From Acidimicrobiia bacterium (lineage in GTDB: Bacteria > Actinomycetota > Acidimicrobiia > Spongiisociales > ZC4RG35), in assembly GCA_003230435.1 (NCBI GenBank), contig QIDW01000018.1, forward strand, positions 1 through 11,656: a DNA stretch of 11,656 bases. The letters run 5' to 3'. Every line of letters begins with the position of its first letter. Positions within the stretch are counted from its first letter, which is position 1. Both the position numbers and the translations under genes were made by a program. Below the pieces are notes generated by a model that ran no database searches, was not told the origin of the DNA, and was given only the letters and a program-made list of their open reading frames with translations. Below are positions 1 to 7,338 of this stretch, one piece after another.

Positions 1-1
1 A

Positions 2-2293
2 CTCTATCTCGCCACCGACGAGGATCGGGAGGGCGAGGCCATCGCCTGGCATCTGGTTGAGGTGCTCAAACCCAAGATCCCCGTTCATCGCATGGTCTTC
101 CACGAGATCACCAAGCCCGCCATCGAAGAGGCCTTCGCCAACCCGAGAGACCTCAACGACCGGCTCGTTCAGGCACAAGAAGCCCGGCGCATCCTCGACC
201 GCCTTTACGGTTACGAAGTCTCTCCTGTGCTCTGGAAGAAGATCCAGCCGAAGCTCTCGGCGGGCCGGGTTCAGAGCGTTGCCGTCCGAATCGTCGTAGA
301 AAGGGAACGGGAGAGAATCGCCTTCGTCCCCGCCGCCTACTGGGGTATAGAGGGGTTCTTCGCCGGAAGCGACGACCTCGACAAGTCCTTTAGCGCCAAG
401 CTCCATTCCGTCGACGGAAGTCGGATCGCATCTGGAAAGGACTTCGACAGCGAGGGCAAGGCAAAGGGCAACGTAATAATCCTCAATCAGGAAAAGGCGA
501 CCACTCTGGCTACGTCCCTGGCGAGTGCGGACTTCGACGTGAGATCCGTCGAGTCGAAGCCATACACACGACGGCCCTACCCACCCTTCCGAACATCGAC
601 GCTGCAGCAGGACGCGGGACGCAAGCTGCGCTTTTCGTCTTCACGGACGATGTCGGTCGCCCAGCGGCTCTACGAAAACGGCCACATCACCTACATGCGG
701 ACGGACTCGGTTGAGCTAGCCGACTCCGCTCTTGACTCAGCGAGGACACAGATCGCAAAGCTCTACGGCAAGGAGTACCTCTCACCCAAACCCCGGAAGT
801 ACTCGGGCAAGGTCAAAGGAGCCCAGGAAGCGCACGAAGCGATCCGACCGGCAGGTGAGAGCTTCCAGACGCCCGAGCAGGTCGGCAAGGATGTCGGGCC
901 GGACGAGGCCGCCCTGTACCGGTTGATATGGCAACGGACGATCGCTTCACAGATGGCCGACGCCAAGGGAGTGAGTGTCTCGGTTCGGATCGGAGCCACC
1001 GCGACCACCGGTGAGAAAGCGCTGTTCTCGGCATCAGGAAGGACAATCACATTCCCCGGGTTTCTCAGGGCATACGTTCAGGGCTCTGACGATCCCGAAG
1101 CGGAACTCGACGACAAAGAGAAGATCCTGCCGAAGATGGACGAGGGCGACACCCTGGCGTTGCAGCGTCTCGAGCCCACCGGTCACGAGACCAGACCACC
1201 CGCCCGGTACACGGAGGCGTCGCTTGTGCAGAAGCTCGAGGAGCTGGGCGTCGGACGCCCGTCCACCTACGCCTCGATAATGACAACGATTCAGGACCGG
1301 GGTTACGTCTTCAAGAAGGGCACTGCCATGGTCCCCACATTCACAGCCTTCGGAGTTGTGTCTCTTCTCGAGAACCACTTTCCGAAACTGGTGGACTACG
1401 AGTTCACTGCCGCAATGGAGACCGACCTCGACCGCATAGCCGAGGGCGAAGAGGAGTCGGTGCCCTGGCTATCGGCCTTCTACTTCGGCGTCGATGGGCT
1501 GAAAGAGAAGGTGGCGGACCGGCTCGACGAGATCGATCCCCGGGAGATCGGGACGATTCCCGTTGGCGAAGACAGCGAGGGCGTCCAGATCTTCGCCCGA
1601 ATCGGCCGATACGGGCCTTACGTCGAGCGTCTCGAGGAGCGGGCGTCGGTGCCAGATGATCTCGCACCCGACGAGCTGACCGTCGAGAAGGCGATAGAAC
1701 TGATCGAGAACCAGAACGTAGGGGACAAGATCTTCGGCACCGATCCCGACTCCGGCCTCACGGTCTACGGCAAAACCGGCCGATTTGGCCCCTACATACA
1801 GCTTGGCGAACAGGAGGAAGGAAACAAGAAGAAACCGAGGCGAGCCTCCCTCTTCAAGTCGATGTCACTCGACGAACTCGGTTTGGACGACGCGCTGAAG
1901 CTTCTTTCGATACCCCGGTCGGTGGGGACCGACCCGGACGACGTCGAGATCGTTGCCCTCAACGGCCGCTTTGGGCCATATATCCAGAGGGGTGACGACA
2001 AGCGCAGCCTCGAAACAGAAGAGCAGTTGTTCACGCTGACTGTCGAAGAAGCATTGAAGATTCTCGCCGAGCCACCCCGTCGCCGCGGACAGCAGCGTTC
2101 GGGACCGTTGCTGGAGGTTGGGGAAGACCCGGCCTCGGGCAAAATGGTCACCCTCCGATCTGGTCGTTATGGCCCATATGTGACCGACGGGGAGGTAAAT
2201 GCCTCCCTTCGGAAAGGTGACTCACCCGAGACAATCACGATTGAACGGGCGGCCGAGCTTCTGGCGGCTCGCCGGGACAGATTGGGCAAGTAA
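2..2293 (+). CDS. topA: DNA topoisomerase I (type IA), 5' end outside window
   Basis: Relaxes negatively supercoiled DNA by cutting and rejoining one strand. The reading frame is open from base 2, so the gene starts upstream. The first codons give the TOPRIM metal-binding motif ATDEDREGEAIAWH (D at 17-19 and 23-25, E at 29-31). The catalytic tyrosine lies in the motif ITYMRTDS (Tyr codon 692-694), which forms the covalent 5'-phosphotyrosine link. Further family blocks are KLSAGRVQSVAVR (about 250-290) and EAHEAIRPA (about 828-853). The C-terminal third carries four glycine-aromatic repeats, GR(Y/F)GPY, at 1604, 1778, 1964 and 2162, typical of the topoisomerase C-terminal repeat found in actinobacterial TopA. 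There are no cysteine zinc ribbons, and the protein ends soon after the last repeat without a lysine-rich tail. It converges on polX with a 28-base gap. The GTG at 62 is internal, not a start. Confidence 0.97.
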   Translation, partial: LYLATDEDREGEAIAWHLVEVLKPKIPVHRMVFHEITKPAIEEAFANPRDLNDRLVQAQEARRILDRLYGYEVSPVLWKKIQPKLSAGRVQSVAVRIVVERERERIAFVPAAYWGIEGFFAGSDDLDKSFSAKLHSVDGSRIASGKDFDSEGKAKGNVIILNQEKATTLATSLASADFDVRSVESKPYTRRPYPPFRTSTLQQDAGRKLRFSSSRTMSVAQRLYENGHITYMRTDSVELADSALDSARTQIAKLYGKEYLSPKPRKYSGKVKGAQEAHEAIRPAGESFQTPEQVGKDVGPDEAALYRLIWQRTIASQMADAKGVSVSVRIGATATTGEKALFSASGRTITFPGFLRAYVQGSDDPEAELDDKEKILPKMDEGDTLALQRLEPTGHETRPPARYTEASLVQKLEELGVGRPSTYASIMTTIQDRGYVFKKGTAMVPTFTAFGVVSLLENHFPKLVDYEFTAAMETDLDRIAEGEEESVPWLSAFYFGVDGLKEKVADRLDEIDPREIGTIPVGEDSEGVQIFARIGRYGPYVERLEERASVPDDLAPDELTVEKAIELIENQNVGDKIFGTDPDSGLTVYGKTGRFGPYIQLGEQEEGNKKKPRRASLFKSMSLDELGLDDALKLLSIPRSVGTDPDDVEIVALNGRFGPYIQRGDDKRSLETEEQLFTLTVEEALKILAEPPRRRGQQRSGPLLEVGEDPASGKMVTLRSGRYGPYVTDGEVNASLRKGDSPETITIERAAELLAARRDRLGK

Positions 2294-2318
2294 GGGGCCC
2301 ACCAAGCGTTAGTGCCCC
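2294..2318. terminator. Weak inverted repeat between convergent topA and polX
   Basis: GGGGC at 2294-2298 pairs with GCCCC at 2314-2318 across a 15-base loop, directly after the topA stop. No T-run follows on either strand, so this is at best a weak or factor-dependent termination site. It could serve both converging genes. The call rests only on position and the 5-bp stem. Confidence 0.22.
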
Positions 2319-2321
2319 CAC

Positions 2322-4052
2322 TTAGCTGCGACGTGCCGCCACTCCGGCCAACAACTGGTCGACCGGCCGCGCATTGAGCACCCGGTTAGCCGTGACCCAG
2401 CCCCTCTGGGCATAACGAACGCCGTAGTCCATCCTCACCAGATCACGAGTGTGGTGTGAGTCGGTGTCGATCACGACGTCCACTCCCACAGACATTGCCT
2501 GTCTTGCCACCTCGGAGGTCGCGTCGAGACGGTCCAGAGCCCCGTTGATCTCCAGGGCCACACCGGTGAGGGCGAGTGCTTCCAGGACAACCCCGACGTC
2601 GAGTTCGACCCCCGGTCTTCTTCCGACGTATCGCCCGGTCAGGTGCCCGATAGCGTTGACCGCGGGATCCTGCAATGCCGCCAGAATGCGAGTCGTCTGT
2701 TGGTCAGAAGACAGGTCGAAGTGGGAGTGAATGGAGGCGACGCAATAATCGAACTCCAGACGGAAATCTGGGTCGTAGTCGAGTTCACCGTCGCGACCGA
2801 TGTTCAGCTCACATCCGAATAGGAGACTGATCTCGGGGTAGCGGGAGTCGAGGTCTCGAATCTGATTGCGATGGGCCAGCATCTGGTCAGGTGTCGACCC
2901 GTTGATTGCCAGGTCCTCCCCGTGGTCAGTGAACGCCACATATTCCCAGCCTGCGCCGATCGCCGCTTCAACCATCTCTGCCAGTGAAGATCGACCGTCT
3001 CCCGACCGATCCGAGTGATAGTGAAGGTCACCTTTGATGTCTGATCTCTCGATCAGGTTCGGCAATCCTTCGTCCGACGCCGCTTCCACCTCACCACTCC
3101 CCTCACGCAGCATCGGTGGTACGGCCTGCATACCCAAGGCCTCGTATATCTCATCCTCGGTTTCGGACGCCAGTACCTCTTCGTCCTTGAACAGGCCGTA
3201 CTCGCTGAGGAGCAAGCCGCGATCGATGGCCTTTTGTCGCAAGGCGATGTTGTGCGCCTTCGACCCTGTGAAATAGAGGAGCGCGGAGCCCAACTGATCG
3301 GGTCTCACCGTGCGAATGTCGACCTGGAGCCCAACTCTGGTGAGGAACGAAGTTTTTGTCTCCCCCGCCCCGACGACCTCAGTCACCTCAGGGAACGCAA
3401 GTACAGCTTCCCCTACTAGACCCGGGTTTGTGGTCGCCACCACGATGTCAACATCACCAATCGTCTCCGAGAAACGGCGGATCGACCCGCAGGGCACCGC
3501 CTCGACGACACCCTCGATCTCAGCGATGCGTTGCGCCAGCGAGTTGGCGAATCCGAGAACTTCGACCAACGGCGTGCGACGGTCCTTGCCGTGCAGGCCG
3601 AGCCGATCGATAGCTTTTGCGATCTTCTGCTCAGATTTCTCGCCGAGCCCGGGAAGCTCCCGCAGTTGCTCGGCATCCACCGCATCTTTGAGACTCTCGA
3701 TGTCCTCGATGCCCAACTCGGACCGGAGCATCTTCAGGGTCTTCGGACCGAGACCGGGAATCTTTGTGAGAGCAACAAATGCCGGCGGATACATCTCCCG
3801 AAGAGTCTCCAGCTTGGTGACCTTGCCCGTGGCCTCCAGCTCCAGGATCTTGTCGGCAGTCGAGTTTCCCACCCCTTTTATCTCAATCAGCTCCGCCTTG
3901 GTCAGCCCCGAAAGCTCTCCGGGATGGCCTTCGATTCCCGCGACGGCGTTCTCATAGGCCCTCACCTTGAATGCCTGTGGCGACCCCTCATCAAGGGCCG
4001 TCAGGCGGGCCAACTCCACGAGCATTCGAATCTGATCTGATCGCGTGGTCAT
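2322..4052 (-). CDS. polX: Family X DNA polymerase with C-terminal PHP nuclease domain (PolX)
   Basis: Bacterial PolX enzymes fill short gaps in DNA base-excision repair and add 3'-5' exonuclease and AP-endonuclease activity through the PHP domain. The 576 residues match the usual length. An N-terminal 8-kDa-like region (1-90) is followed by helix-hairpin-helix turns (IPGLGPKT at 98-105, LPGLGEKS at 133-140). The nucleotidyltransferase core has CGSIRRF (188-194), the metal-binding aspartates D200 and D202 (GDVDIVV) and the third, D245 (LQVDIRT). The PHP domain starts near 339 and keeps its metal ligands: H344/H346 (DLHYHSD), D376-H377, E415 (CELNI), H442/H444, H470 and D531/H533. All key residues appear intact. 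The ATG at 4052 has no clear Shine-Dalgarno, but GATAAT lies 8 bases upstream. The gene sits 62 bases downstream of the tad operon on the same strand, so read-through is possible. A helicase gene is more usual in this neighbourhood. Confidence 0.96.
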   Translation of the reverse strand: MTTRSDQIRMLVELARLTALDEGSPQAFKVRAYENAVAGIEGHPGELSGLTKAELIEIKGVGNSTADKILELEATGKVTKLETLREMYPPAFVALTKIPGLGPKTLKMLRSELGIEDIESLKDAVDAEQLRELPGLGEKSEQKIAKAIDRLGLHGKDRRTPLVEVLGFANSLAQRIAEIEGVVEAVPCGSIRRFSETIGDVDIVVATTNPGLVGEAVLAFPEVTEVVGAGETKTSFLTRVGLQVDIRTVRPDQLGSALLYFTGSKAHNIALRQKAIDRGLLLSEYGLFKDEEVLASETEDEIYEALGMQAVPPMLREGSGEVEAASDEGLPNLIERSDIKGDLHYHSDRSGDGRSSLAEMVEAAIGAGWEYVAFTDHGEDLAINGSTPDQMLAHRNQIRDLDSRYPEISLLFGCELNIGRDGELDYDPDFRLEFDYCVASIHSHFDLSSDQQTTRILAALQDPAVNAIGHLTGRYVGRRPGVELDVGVVLEALALTGVALEINGALDRLDATSEVARQAMSVGVDVVIDTDSHHTRDLVRMDYGVRYAQRGWVTANRVLNARPVDQLLAGVAARRS

Positions 4053-4060
4053 CGGCCAGG

Positions 4061-4066
4061 ATTATC
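4061..4066 (-). promoter_or_regulatory. Possible -10 element for near-leaderless polX transcript
   Basis: The minus strand reads GATAAT, 8 bases before the polX ATG, in the 62-base gap after the tad operon. Transcription would begin within about two bases of the start codon. There is no recognisable -35 at 16-18 bases (about CCACCT), and no Shine-Dalgarno in this stretch, which fits leaderless translation. Co-transcription with the tad operon is the alternative. Confidence 0.3.
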
Positions 4067-4114
4067 CCTGATGCGTGTGCACAAGGTGGGGGTGGAGGTC
4101 GGTCTTGCACGCCC

Positions 4115-4501
4115 TCATCTCCCGAGCCAAAGACGAGGATCGAACTCAGCCCGGGATATCCCCCTTATCTCCAGGTCTCCAAAGACTGGGACGCTGACCA
4201 CCACTGCTGTGACAACCAACACCGCCCTAACGCGCAGGACAGGGTCGACGCGACAAGCGCACGAGACGAGTGTTGCCCCGTTAGCGGAAACAACGATCTG
4301 CGCCTCCTTAGCAGGGCTCGGCCTTCCGGTTTCCGGATAGGTGGCAACAGCCGCAGCTAGAGCACCCGCATCAGCTGCAGTATTCGCCTGGACTCGAGCC
4401 GAATATGCCACGCCGAGTGACGCTGTCGCCACCACCACCACCGAAAGGAGGGCGACGACAGCTGCCATCACAACTGCCATCGCCCCTCCCTCAGAGCTCA
4501 C
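4115..4501 (-). CDS. TadE-like pseudopilin of the actinobacterial tad cluster (Rv3654c type)
   Basis: Small envelope protein of 128 residues, last gene of the tad operon. A short N-terminus with EGGA (4-7) leads into one hydrophobic segment (about 8-32), followed by ARVQANTAADAGALAAA (35-51). This 'A-x-x-x-A-A-D-x-x-A-L-A-A-A' block marks the TadE/TadG-like proteins of the helicase/secretion neighbourhood. A second hydrophobic stretch lies at about 90-106. The GTG at 4501 overlaps the tadE stop as GTGA, suggesting coupled translation. An ATG at 4480 follows a GGGAGGGG stretch and is a possible alternative start, but would remove the EGGA segment. Unlike Flp and TadE, it has V instead of E five residues after the glycine, so it may not be processed as a true prepilin. 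It is probably a minor component or an exported protein. Family assignment is by pattern, function inferred. Confidence 0.8.
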   Translation of the reverse strand: MSSEGGAMAVVMAAVVALLSVVVVATASLGVAYSARVQANTAADAGALAAAVATYPETGRPSPAKEAQIVVSANGATLVSCACRVDPVLRVRAVLVVTAVVVSVPVFGDLEIRGISRAEFDPRLWLGR

Positions 4502-4881
4502 CTCTCAACAAGCATTGTGGCCGAGGCCGACAGGTCGACTCCAAAGTCCTCAGGGAACGGCGCCCCCAGCCGATGTCGCAGCCGAGCCGAGACTCGTGCG
4601 GGTGCACCAACCTCGCCGGGGCGCGAAACCGAGATCCGCACCCGGTCCCGAATCGATGGCGGTAGCGCGTTCTGAACGGCTTCGACAGCCTTCGCGGGGT
4701 CCGGGCTCGTGGCTGCCACCCGAGCACCGTCCCGCACCGCGCCAAGCAACTCGATTCTGGCCCGAGCAACAGAAACAACCTGGAGGCCGGCGACCAGAAC
4801 CACAATCACCAACGGCACAACCAGGAAGAACTCGACGGTCACGCTGCCGCCGTCCCCGGTCAGAACTTGCCGACCACCCAT
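4498..4881 (-). CDS. tadE: TadE-family minor pseudopilin
   Basis: A 127-residue minor pseudopilin of the tad pilus. The N-terminus has the prepilin-like motif GG-SVTVEFF: predicted cleavage after G12, with E17 at the +5 position as in Flp-type pilins. A hydrophobic helix follows (about 18-36), then ARARIELLGAVRDGARVAA (39-57), characteristic of TadE proteins, which often read as A-x-x-G-A-R-x-A/G. The rest (58-127) would lie outside the membrane. The ATG at 4881 lies 22 bases inside the end of flp and has a strong Shine-Dalgarno (AAGGTGATC) within flp, which supports this start. The 3' end overlaps the next gene by four bases. The predicted role is initiation or anchoring of the pilus. Confidence 0.88.
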   Translation of the reverse strand: MGGRQVLTGDGGSVTVEFFLVVPLVIVVLVAGLQVVSVARARIELLGAVRDGARVAATSPDPAKAVEAVQNALPPSIRDRVRISVSRPGEVGAPARVSARLRHRLGAPFPEDFGVDLSASATMLVER

Positions 4882-5057
4882 CCGATCACCTTGCCAAACA
4901 GACTCCCCAAGAGACCTCCGCCGCTACCCGACTGAAGCCACTTCAAGGCAATGATCGCCAGCGCAGTGGCGGCGAGAATCACCAGGAAGTACTCAACAGT
5001 TGCCTGCCCGCTCTCGTCGTTGTTACGTGCGAGCAGCCTGATCCACAGACGTGTCAT
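4860..5057 (-). CDS. flp: Flp/Fap-type pilin (tad system major pilin)
   Basis: A 65-residue major pilin precursor. A positively charged leader (MTRLWIRLLARNNDESG, 1-17) ends in the type IVb prepilin site: predicted cleavage between G17 and Q18, followed by QATVEYFL with E22 at +5 and Y23 at +6, the Flp hallmark. The hydrophobic spine covers about 24-40, followed by a glycine-rich stretch (43-51) and an amphipathic end (WVVGKF). The start is ATG 5057, because GGAAGGAG lies five bases upstream; the in-frame ATG at 5072 has no ribosome site and would put a hairpin arm directly upstream. It corresponds in position to Rv3656c of M. tuberculosis. It is the only gene of the operon separated from its upstream neighbour by a real gap (51 bases), consistent with higher expression. 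The prepilin peptidase must be encoded elsewhere. Confidence 0.9.
   Translation of the reverse strand: MTRLWIRLLARNNDESGQATVEYFLVILAATALAIIALKWLQSGSGGGLLGSLFGKVIGWVVGKF
4884..4892 (-). promoter_or_regulatory. Ribosome binding site of tadE inside flp
   Basis: The minus strand reads AAGGTGATC two bases before the ATG at 4881, a long match to the 16S rRNA anti-Shine-Dalgarno. It fixes the tadE start inside the last codons of flp. Confidence 0.7.
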
Positions 5058-5062
5058 AGACA

Positions 5063-5070
5063 CTCCTTCC
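5063..5070 (-). promoter_or_regulatory. Strong ribosome binding site deciding the flp start
   Basis: The minus strand reads GGAAGGAG, five bases (TGTCT) before the ATG at 5057. It is among the strongest ribosome sites in the window and sits between the two candidate ATGs at 5072 and 5057, so it selects the downstream one. Confidence 0.75.
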
Positions 5071-5072
5071 AT

Positions 5073-5089
5073 GCCGGTAACCGACCGGC
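5073..5089 (-). repeat. Hairpin in the tadC-flp gap
   Basis: GCCGGT (5073-5078) and ACCGGC (5084-5089) form a perfect 6-bp GC-rich stem with a 5-base loop, just upstream of the flp ribosome site. There is no T-run after it, so it is not a standard terminator. It may be an RNA processing or stabilising element that gives flp more transcript than the genes upstream, as is common for pilin genes in operons; that role is inference. Confidence 0.4.
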
Positions 5090-5108
5090 GCCGGGAGAAG
5101 TGCGGAGA

Positions 5109-5651
5109 TCAAGACCATGCCCCGGTCAGCTCGGCAAACAGCTGGAACAGCGACGGCGCATAGAGCATGAGAACCAAACCGGGAAGCATGAAGAGAGTGA
5201 CCGGCACCATCAAACGAACAGGAAGTGAGCGAGCCCGTGCGAGTCGACGGGTGCGCTCTTCGGCAAGGCTCTGTTCGAGCATTCGTCGGACGGTCGAAGT
5301 GAGTGACCCACCGGAGCGCTGCGACCTCGCCAACTGAGCGACCACCGGCCGTAGTCCAGACCCGGCAAGAGGTATCGCGGCAGTCAACCCTGAGACGGTT
5401 GCTACGCGAGCAATACGTCTGAGATCTGCATGGTCAGGCAGAGAGGCGGAAACATGTTGGAGTCCCGCCAGGACGGAGAGGCCGGATCGAAGCTCCACCA
5501 GGAGGAGTAGTAGGACCAGACGAGTCGACGGCTGTGGGCTCCGACTGGCTCTGATCTTTGGGAGAAGAAGCGCCACCGAACCACCGACCAGGGCACCGAG
5601 CGGGCCGCCAACGATCAGGCCGGCGGATGCCCCAACCACCCCCAGAATCAT
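5109..5651 (-). CDS. tadC: TadC-like inner-membrane platform protein (T2SSF domain)
   Basis: A 180-residue membrane protein of the GspF/T2SSF family that, with TadB, forms the platform contacted by the TadA ATPase. It has an N-terminal hydrophobic stretch (about 3-30), a second at 45-53, a soluble T2SSF part (54-140: LRSGLSVLAGL; LARSQRSGGSLTSTVRRMLEQSLAEERTRRLARARSLP) and a C-terminal membrane segment (146-168, with MVPVTLFMLPGLVLMLYAP, very typical of TadC ends). It is shorter than proteobacterial TadC (about 300 residues) but near the size of Rv3657c. ATG 5651 overlaps the tadB stop as ATGA, so it is preferred over GTG 5663, which has no ribosome site. Confidence 0.87.
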   Translation of the reverse strand: MILGVVGASAGLIVGGPLGALVGGSVALLLPKIRASRSPQPSTRLVLLLLLVELRSGLSVLAGLQHVSASLPDHADLRRIARVATVSGLTAAIPLAGSGLRPVVAQLARSQRSGGSLTSTVRRMLEQSLAEERTRRLARARSLPVRLMVPVTLFMLPGLVLMLYAPSLFQLFAELTGAWS

Positions 5652-6292
5652 CTCGCTCGCCACATCAGCAGAGCCGCGCTCACGATCCCGGCGACAAACA
5701 GCAGTAAGCCCGCAACGCCGGCGATTCTCTGCTCCGGAGCTGCAAGGAGACGCGTGAGCGTGCCGGATTGGGCCTGAATCACAAGGTAGATCACAGGAGC
5801 GGCCACGAAGACAATCGCCGTAGCTCTTGCTGGAGATGAGGCAACCCGAACCTCGTGGGAGATCTCGGACTGAGCGATGGCTACCGAGCCGATCTCGTCA
5901 AACAGATCTGCGGTTTGAGACCCGGATCTTGCCGCTGTCTTGATCGTCATCTCAAGTTCTATGCCCACGTCCTCAAACTCAGCGCCCAGGGCCTCGGCGA
6001 CGTCGGCAATGGAGGAACCTTGCTTCGAGCCGTGGTGCGGGATATGGCTTCCGACGGAGGCGCCCGCGGCGGAGAGAGCGTCTCGCAGCGGTGACCCTGC
6101 CCGGAGCTCCGAGGCCACCCCCTCGCAGAACAGGGCAGAACGAGCCTCGGAGTCGCGTCGAGTCTTCCAAATGGCCATAGCAACCAGACCAATGACAACA
6201 ACCGGGAGATAGAGAGTGACGGCCAGAAACCCGACACGACGAATATCGACTCCGGCAATGAGGGCCGCGGCAAGGGCCAAAGGCTCCATCAT
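5648..6292 (-). CDS. tadB: TadB-like inner-membrane platform protein (T2SSF domain)
   Basis: A 214-residue membrane protein of the T2SSF family, partner of TadC. Hydrophobic segments lie at about 3-14, 22-42, 157-174 and 190-210. The cytoplasmic T2SSF portion between the second and third has the family patterns ELRAGSPLRDAL (62-73) and TAARSGSQTADLFDEIGSVA (119-138), the latter resembling the usual R-x-G-x-x-L-x-x-x-L-x-x-x-A block. The ATG at 6292 overlaps the tadA stop (ATGA), with AGAGGACGGAGG just upstream; ATG 6289 is an equally possible start one codon later. It is close to Rv3658c in position and type. Confidence 0.85.
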   Translation of the reverse strand: MMEPLALAAALIAGVDIRRVGFLAVTLYLPVVVIGLVAMAIWKTRRDSEARSALFCEGVASELRAGSPLRDALSAAGASVGSHIPHHGSKQGSSIADVAEALGAEFEDVGIELEMTIKTAARSGSQTADLFDEIGSVAIAQSEISHEVRVASSPARATAIVFVAAPVIYLVIQAQSGTLTRLLAAPEQRIAGVAGLLLFVAGIVSAALLMWRAR

Positions 6293-7338
6293 CCTCCGTC
6301 CTCTTCGATCTGGTCGACTCGGACGATGGAGTGGATGCGGCGCCGTTGCGATGTTCGCTCGACCTGAACGATTGTGTCGACAGCAGTCCGTAGCTGTCTG
6401 GCAATTGCCGACTCTGAGGTGTCACCTGCCGAAAGGGCGAGTGTCTCCAGCCTCCAAAGTGCCTCACGGGGAGAATTGGCGTGGACCGTTGTCAGAGAGC
6501 CCTTGTGACCGGTGTTCAGTGCAGACACGAGGTCCATGGCCTCGGCACCCCTCACCTCGCCGACGATGATCCGATCGGGACGGAGTCGGAGCGCTGACCG
6601 GAGCAGAGAACGGATTGTGATCTGACCCGCACCTTCTGCATTGGGAGGACGTGCCTCCAGTCGAACGACGTGACCGGGGAGAGCCAGTTCGGCAGCGTCC
6701 TCAATGGTCACCACGCGTTCCGAGGCGGGAATAACAGCGGCGAGAAGGTTGAGGAGTGTTGTTTTTCCAGCTCCGGTTCCTCCTGAGATGACGATGGTCC
6801 GACGATCGCGGACCGCATCTGACAAGACGGACACCTCATCCTCCGTGGCCGACTCCGCCGATACGAGGTCCGCGAGAGACTGGATCCTCTGGGTGAAACG
6901 ACGTATGGCAACCAATGGGAAGTCAACGGAGGCGGGGGGCAGCATGGCGTGGAGCCGGCTTCCGTCCGGAAGCCGGGCATCGACCATCGGAGCGGACCGA
7001 TCGATACGAAGGCCGAGCGGGGCGATCGACCGTTCAACCATCGCAATCAGTTCTTCGTCGGACGAGAAACGAACGTCCGTCAGTTCGAGGTCACCACCAC
7101 GATCGACCCACACCTCATCGGGGCCGTTCACCAGAATGTCCGTTGTCTCGGGATCGTCCAGAAGGGGCTGGATGGGTCCGAGTCCCAGCACGGAGCTGAC
7201 GACCGGACCCACCGACTCCTCGGCTCGCCATGGCGATTCGGATCGCAACAACCAAAGAGCTTCTGCCTCGACAGCCTTGGGTGCGAGCCTGGTGTTTCCC
7301 GCAGCAATTACGTGACTCACCCGATCGATCACGCCCAT
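6289..7338 (-). CDS. tadA: TadA secretion ATPase (CpaF type)
   Basis: Hexameric ATPase of the type II/IV secretion superfamily that powers pilin assembly at the cytoplasmic face. Numbering from ATG 7338 (349 residues), it shows an N-terminal domain (LGLGPIQPLLDD at about 51-62, DILVNGPDEVWVDR at 67-80), Walker A GGTGAGKTT (186-194), Asp box VVTIEDAAEL (209-218), Walker B RIIVGEVRG (256-264) and His box SLTTVHANS (281-289), all intact. The start at 7338 is chosen because GGAG lies six bases upstream, it overlaps the cpaE-like stop by only 10 bases, and the length agrees with Rv3659c. A longer start at 7374 is possible but has a poorer ribosome site. The frame stays open to 7563, but that stretch only mirrors the CpaE-like gene. 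Confidence 0.95.
   Translation of the reverse strand: MGVIDRVSHVIAAGNTRLAPKAVEAEALWLLRSESPWRAEESVGPVVSSVLGLGPIQPLLDDPETTDILVNGPDEVWVDRGGDLELTDVRFSSDEELIAMVERSIAPLGLRIDRSAPMVDARLPDGSRLHAMLPPASVDFPLVAIRRFTQRIQSLADLVSAESATEDEVSVLSDAVRDRRTIVISGGTGAGKTTLLNLLAAVIPASERVVTIEDAAELALPGHVVRLEARPPNAEGAGQITIRSLLRSALRLRPDRIIVGEVRGAEAMDLVSALNTGHKGSLTTVHANSPREALWRLETLALSAGDTSESAIARQLRTAVDTIVQVERTSQRRRIHSIVRVDQIEEDGG

Noticed and set aside
1604..2182. GR(Y/F)GPY repeats in topA as a new repeat protein
   Set aside because: Repeats of this kind are the normal C-terminal domain repeats of type IA topoisomerases.
3310..3957. A 215-residue open frame on the + strand opposite polX
   Set aside because: Serine- and proline-rich composition and complete overlap with PolX catalytic-domain codons mark it as an antisense shadow.
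5058..5072. Longer Flp start at ATG 5072 (five extra residues)
   Set aside because: It has no ribosome site upstream, while GGAAGGAG lies between it and ATG 5057.
4341..5228. A 295-residue open frame on the + strand opposite the tadE and flp genes
   Set aside because: It is rich in Arg, Pro, Gln and Ser with no hydrophobic core, and lies opposite well-supported tad genes; it is a GC-rich antisense shadow.
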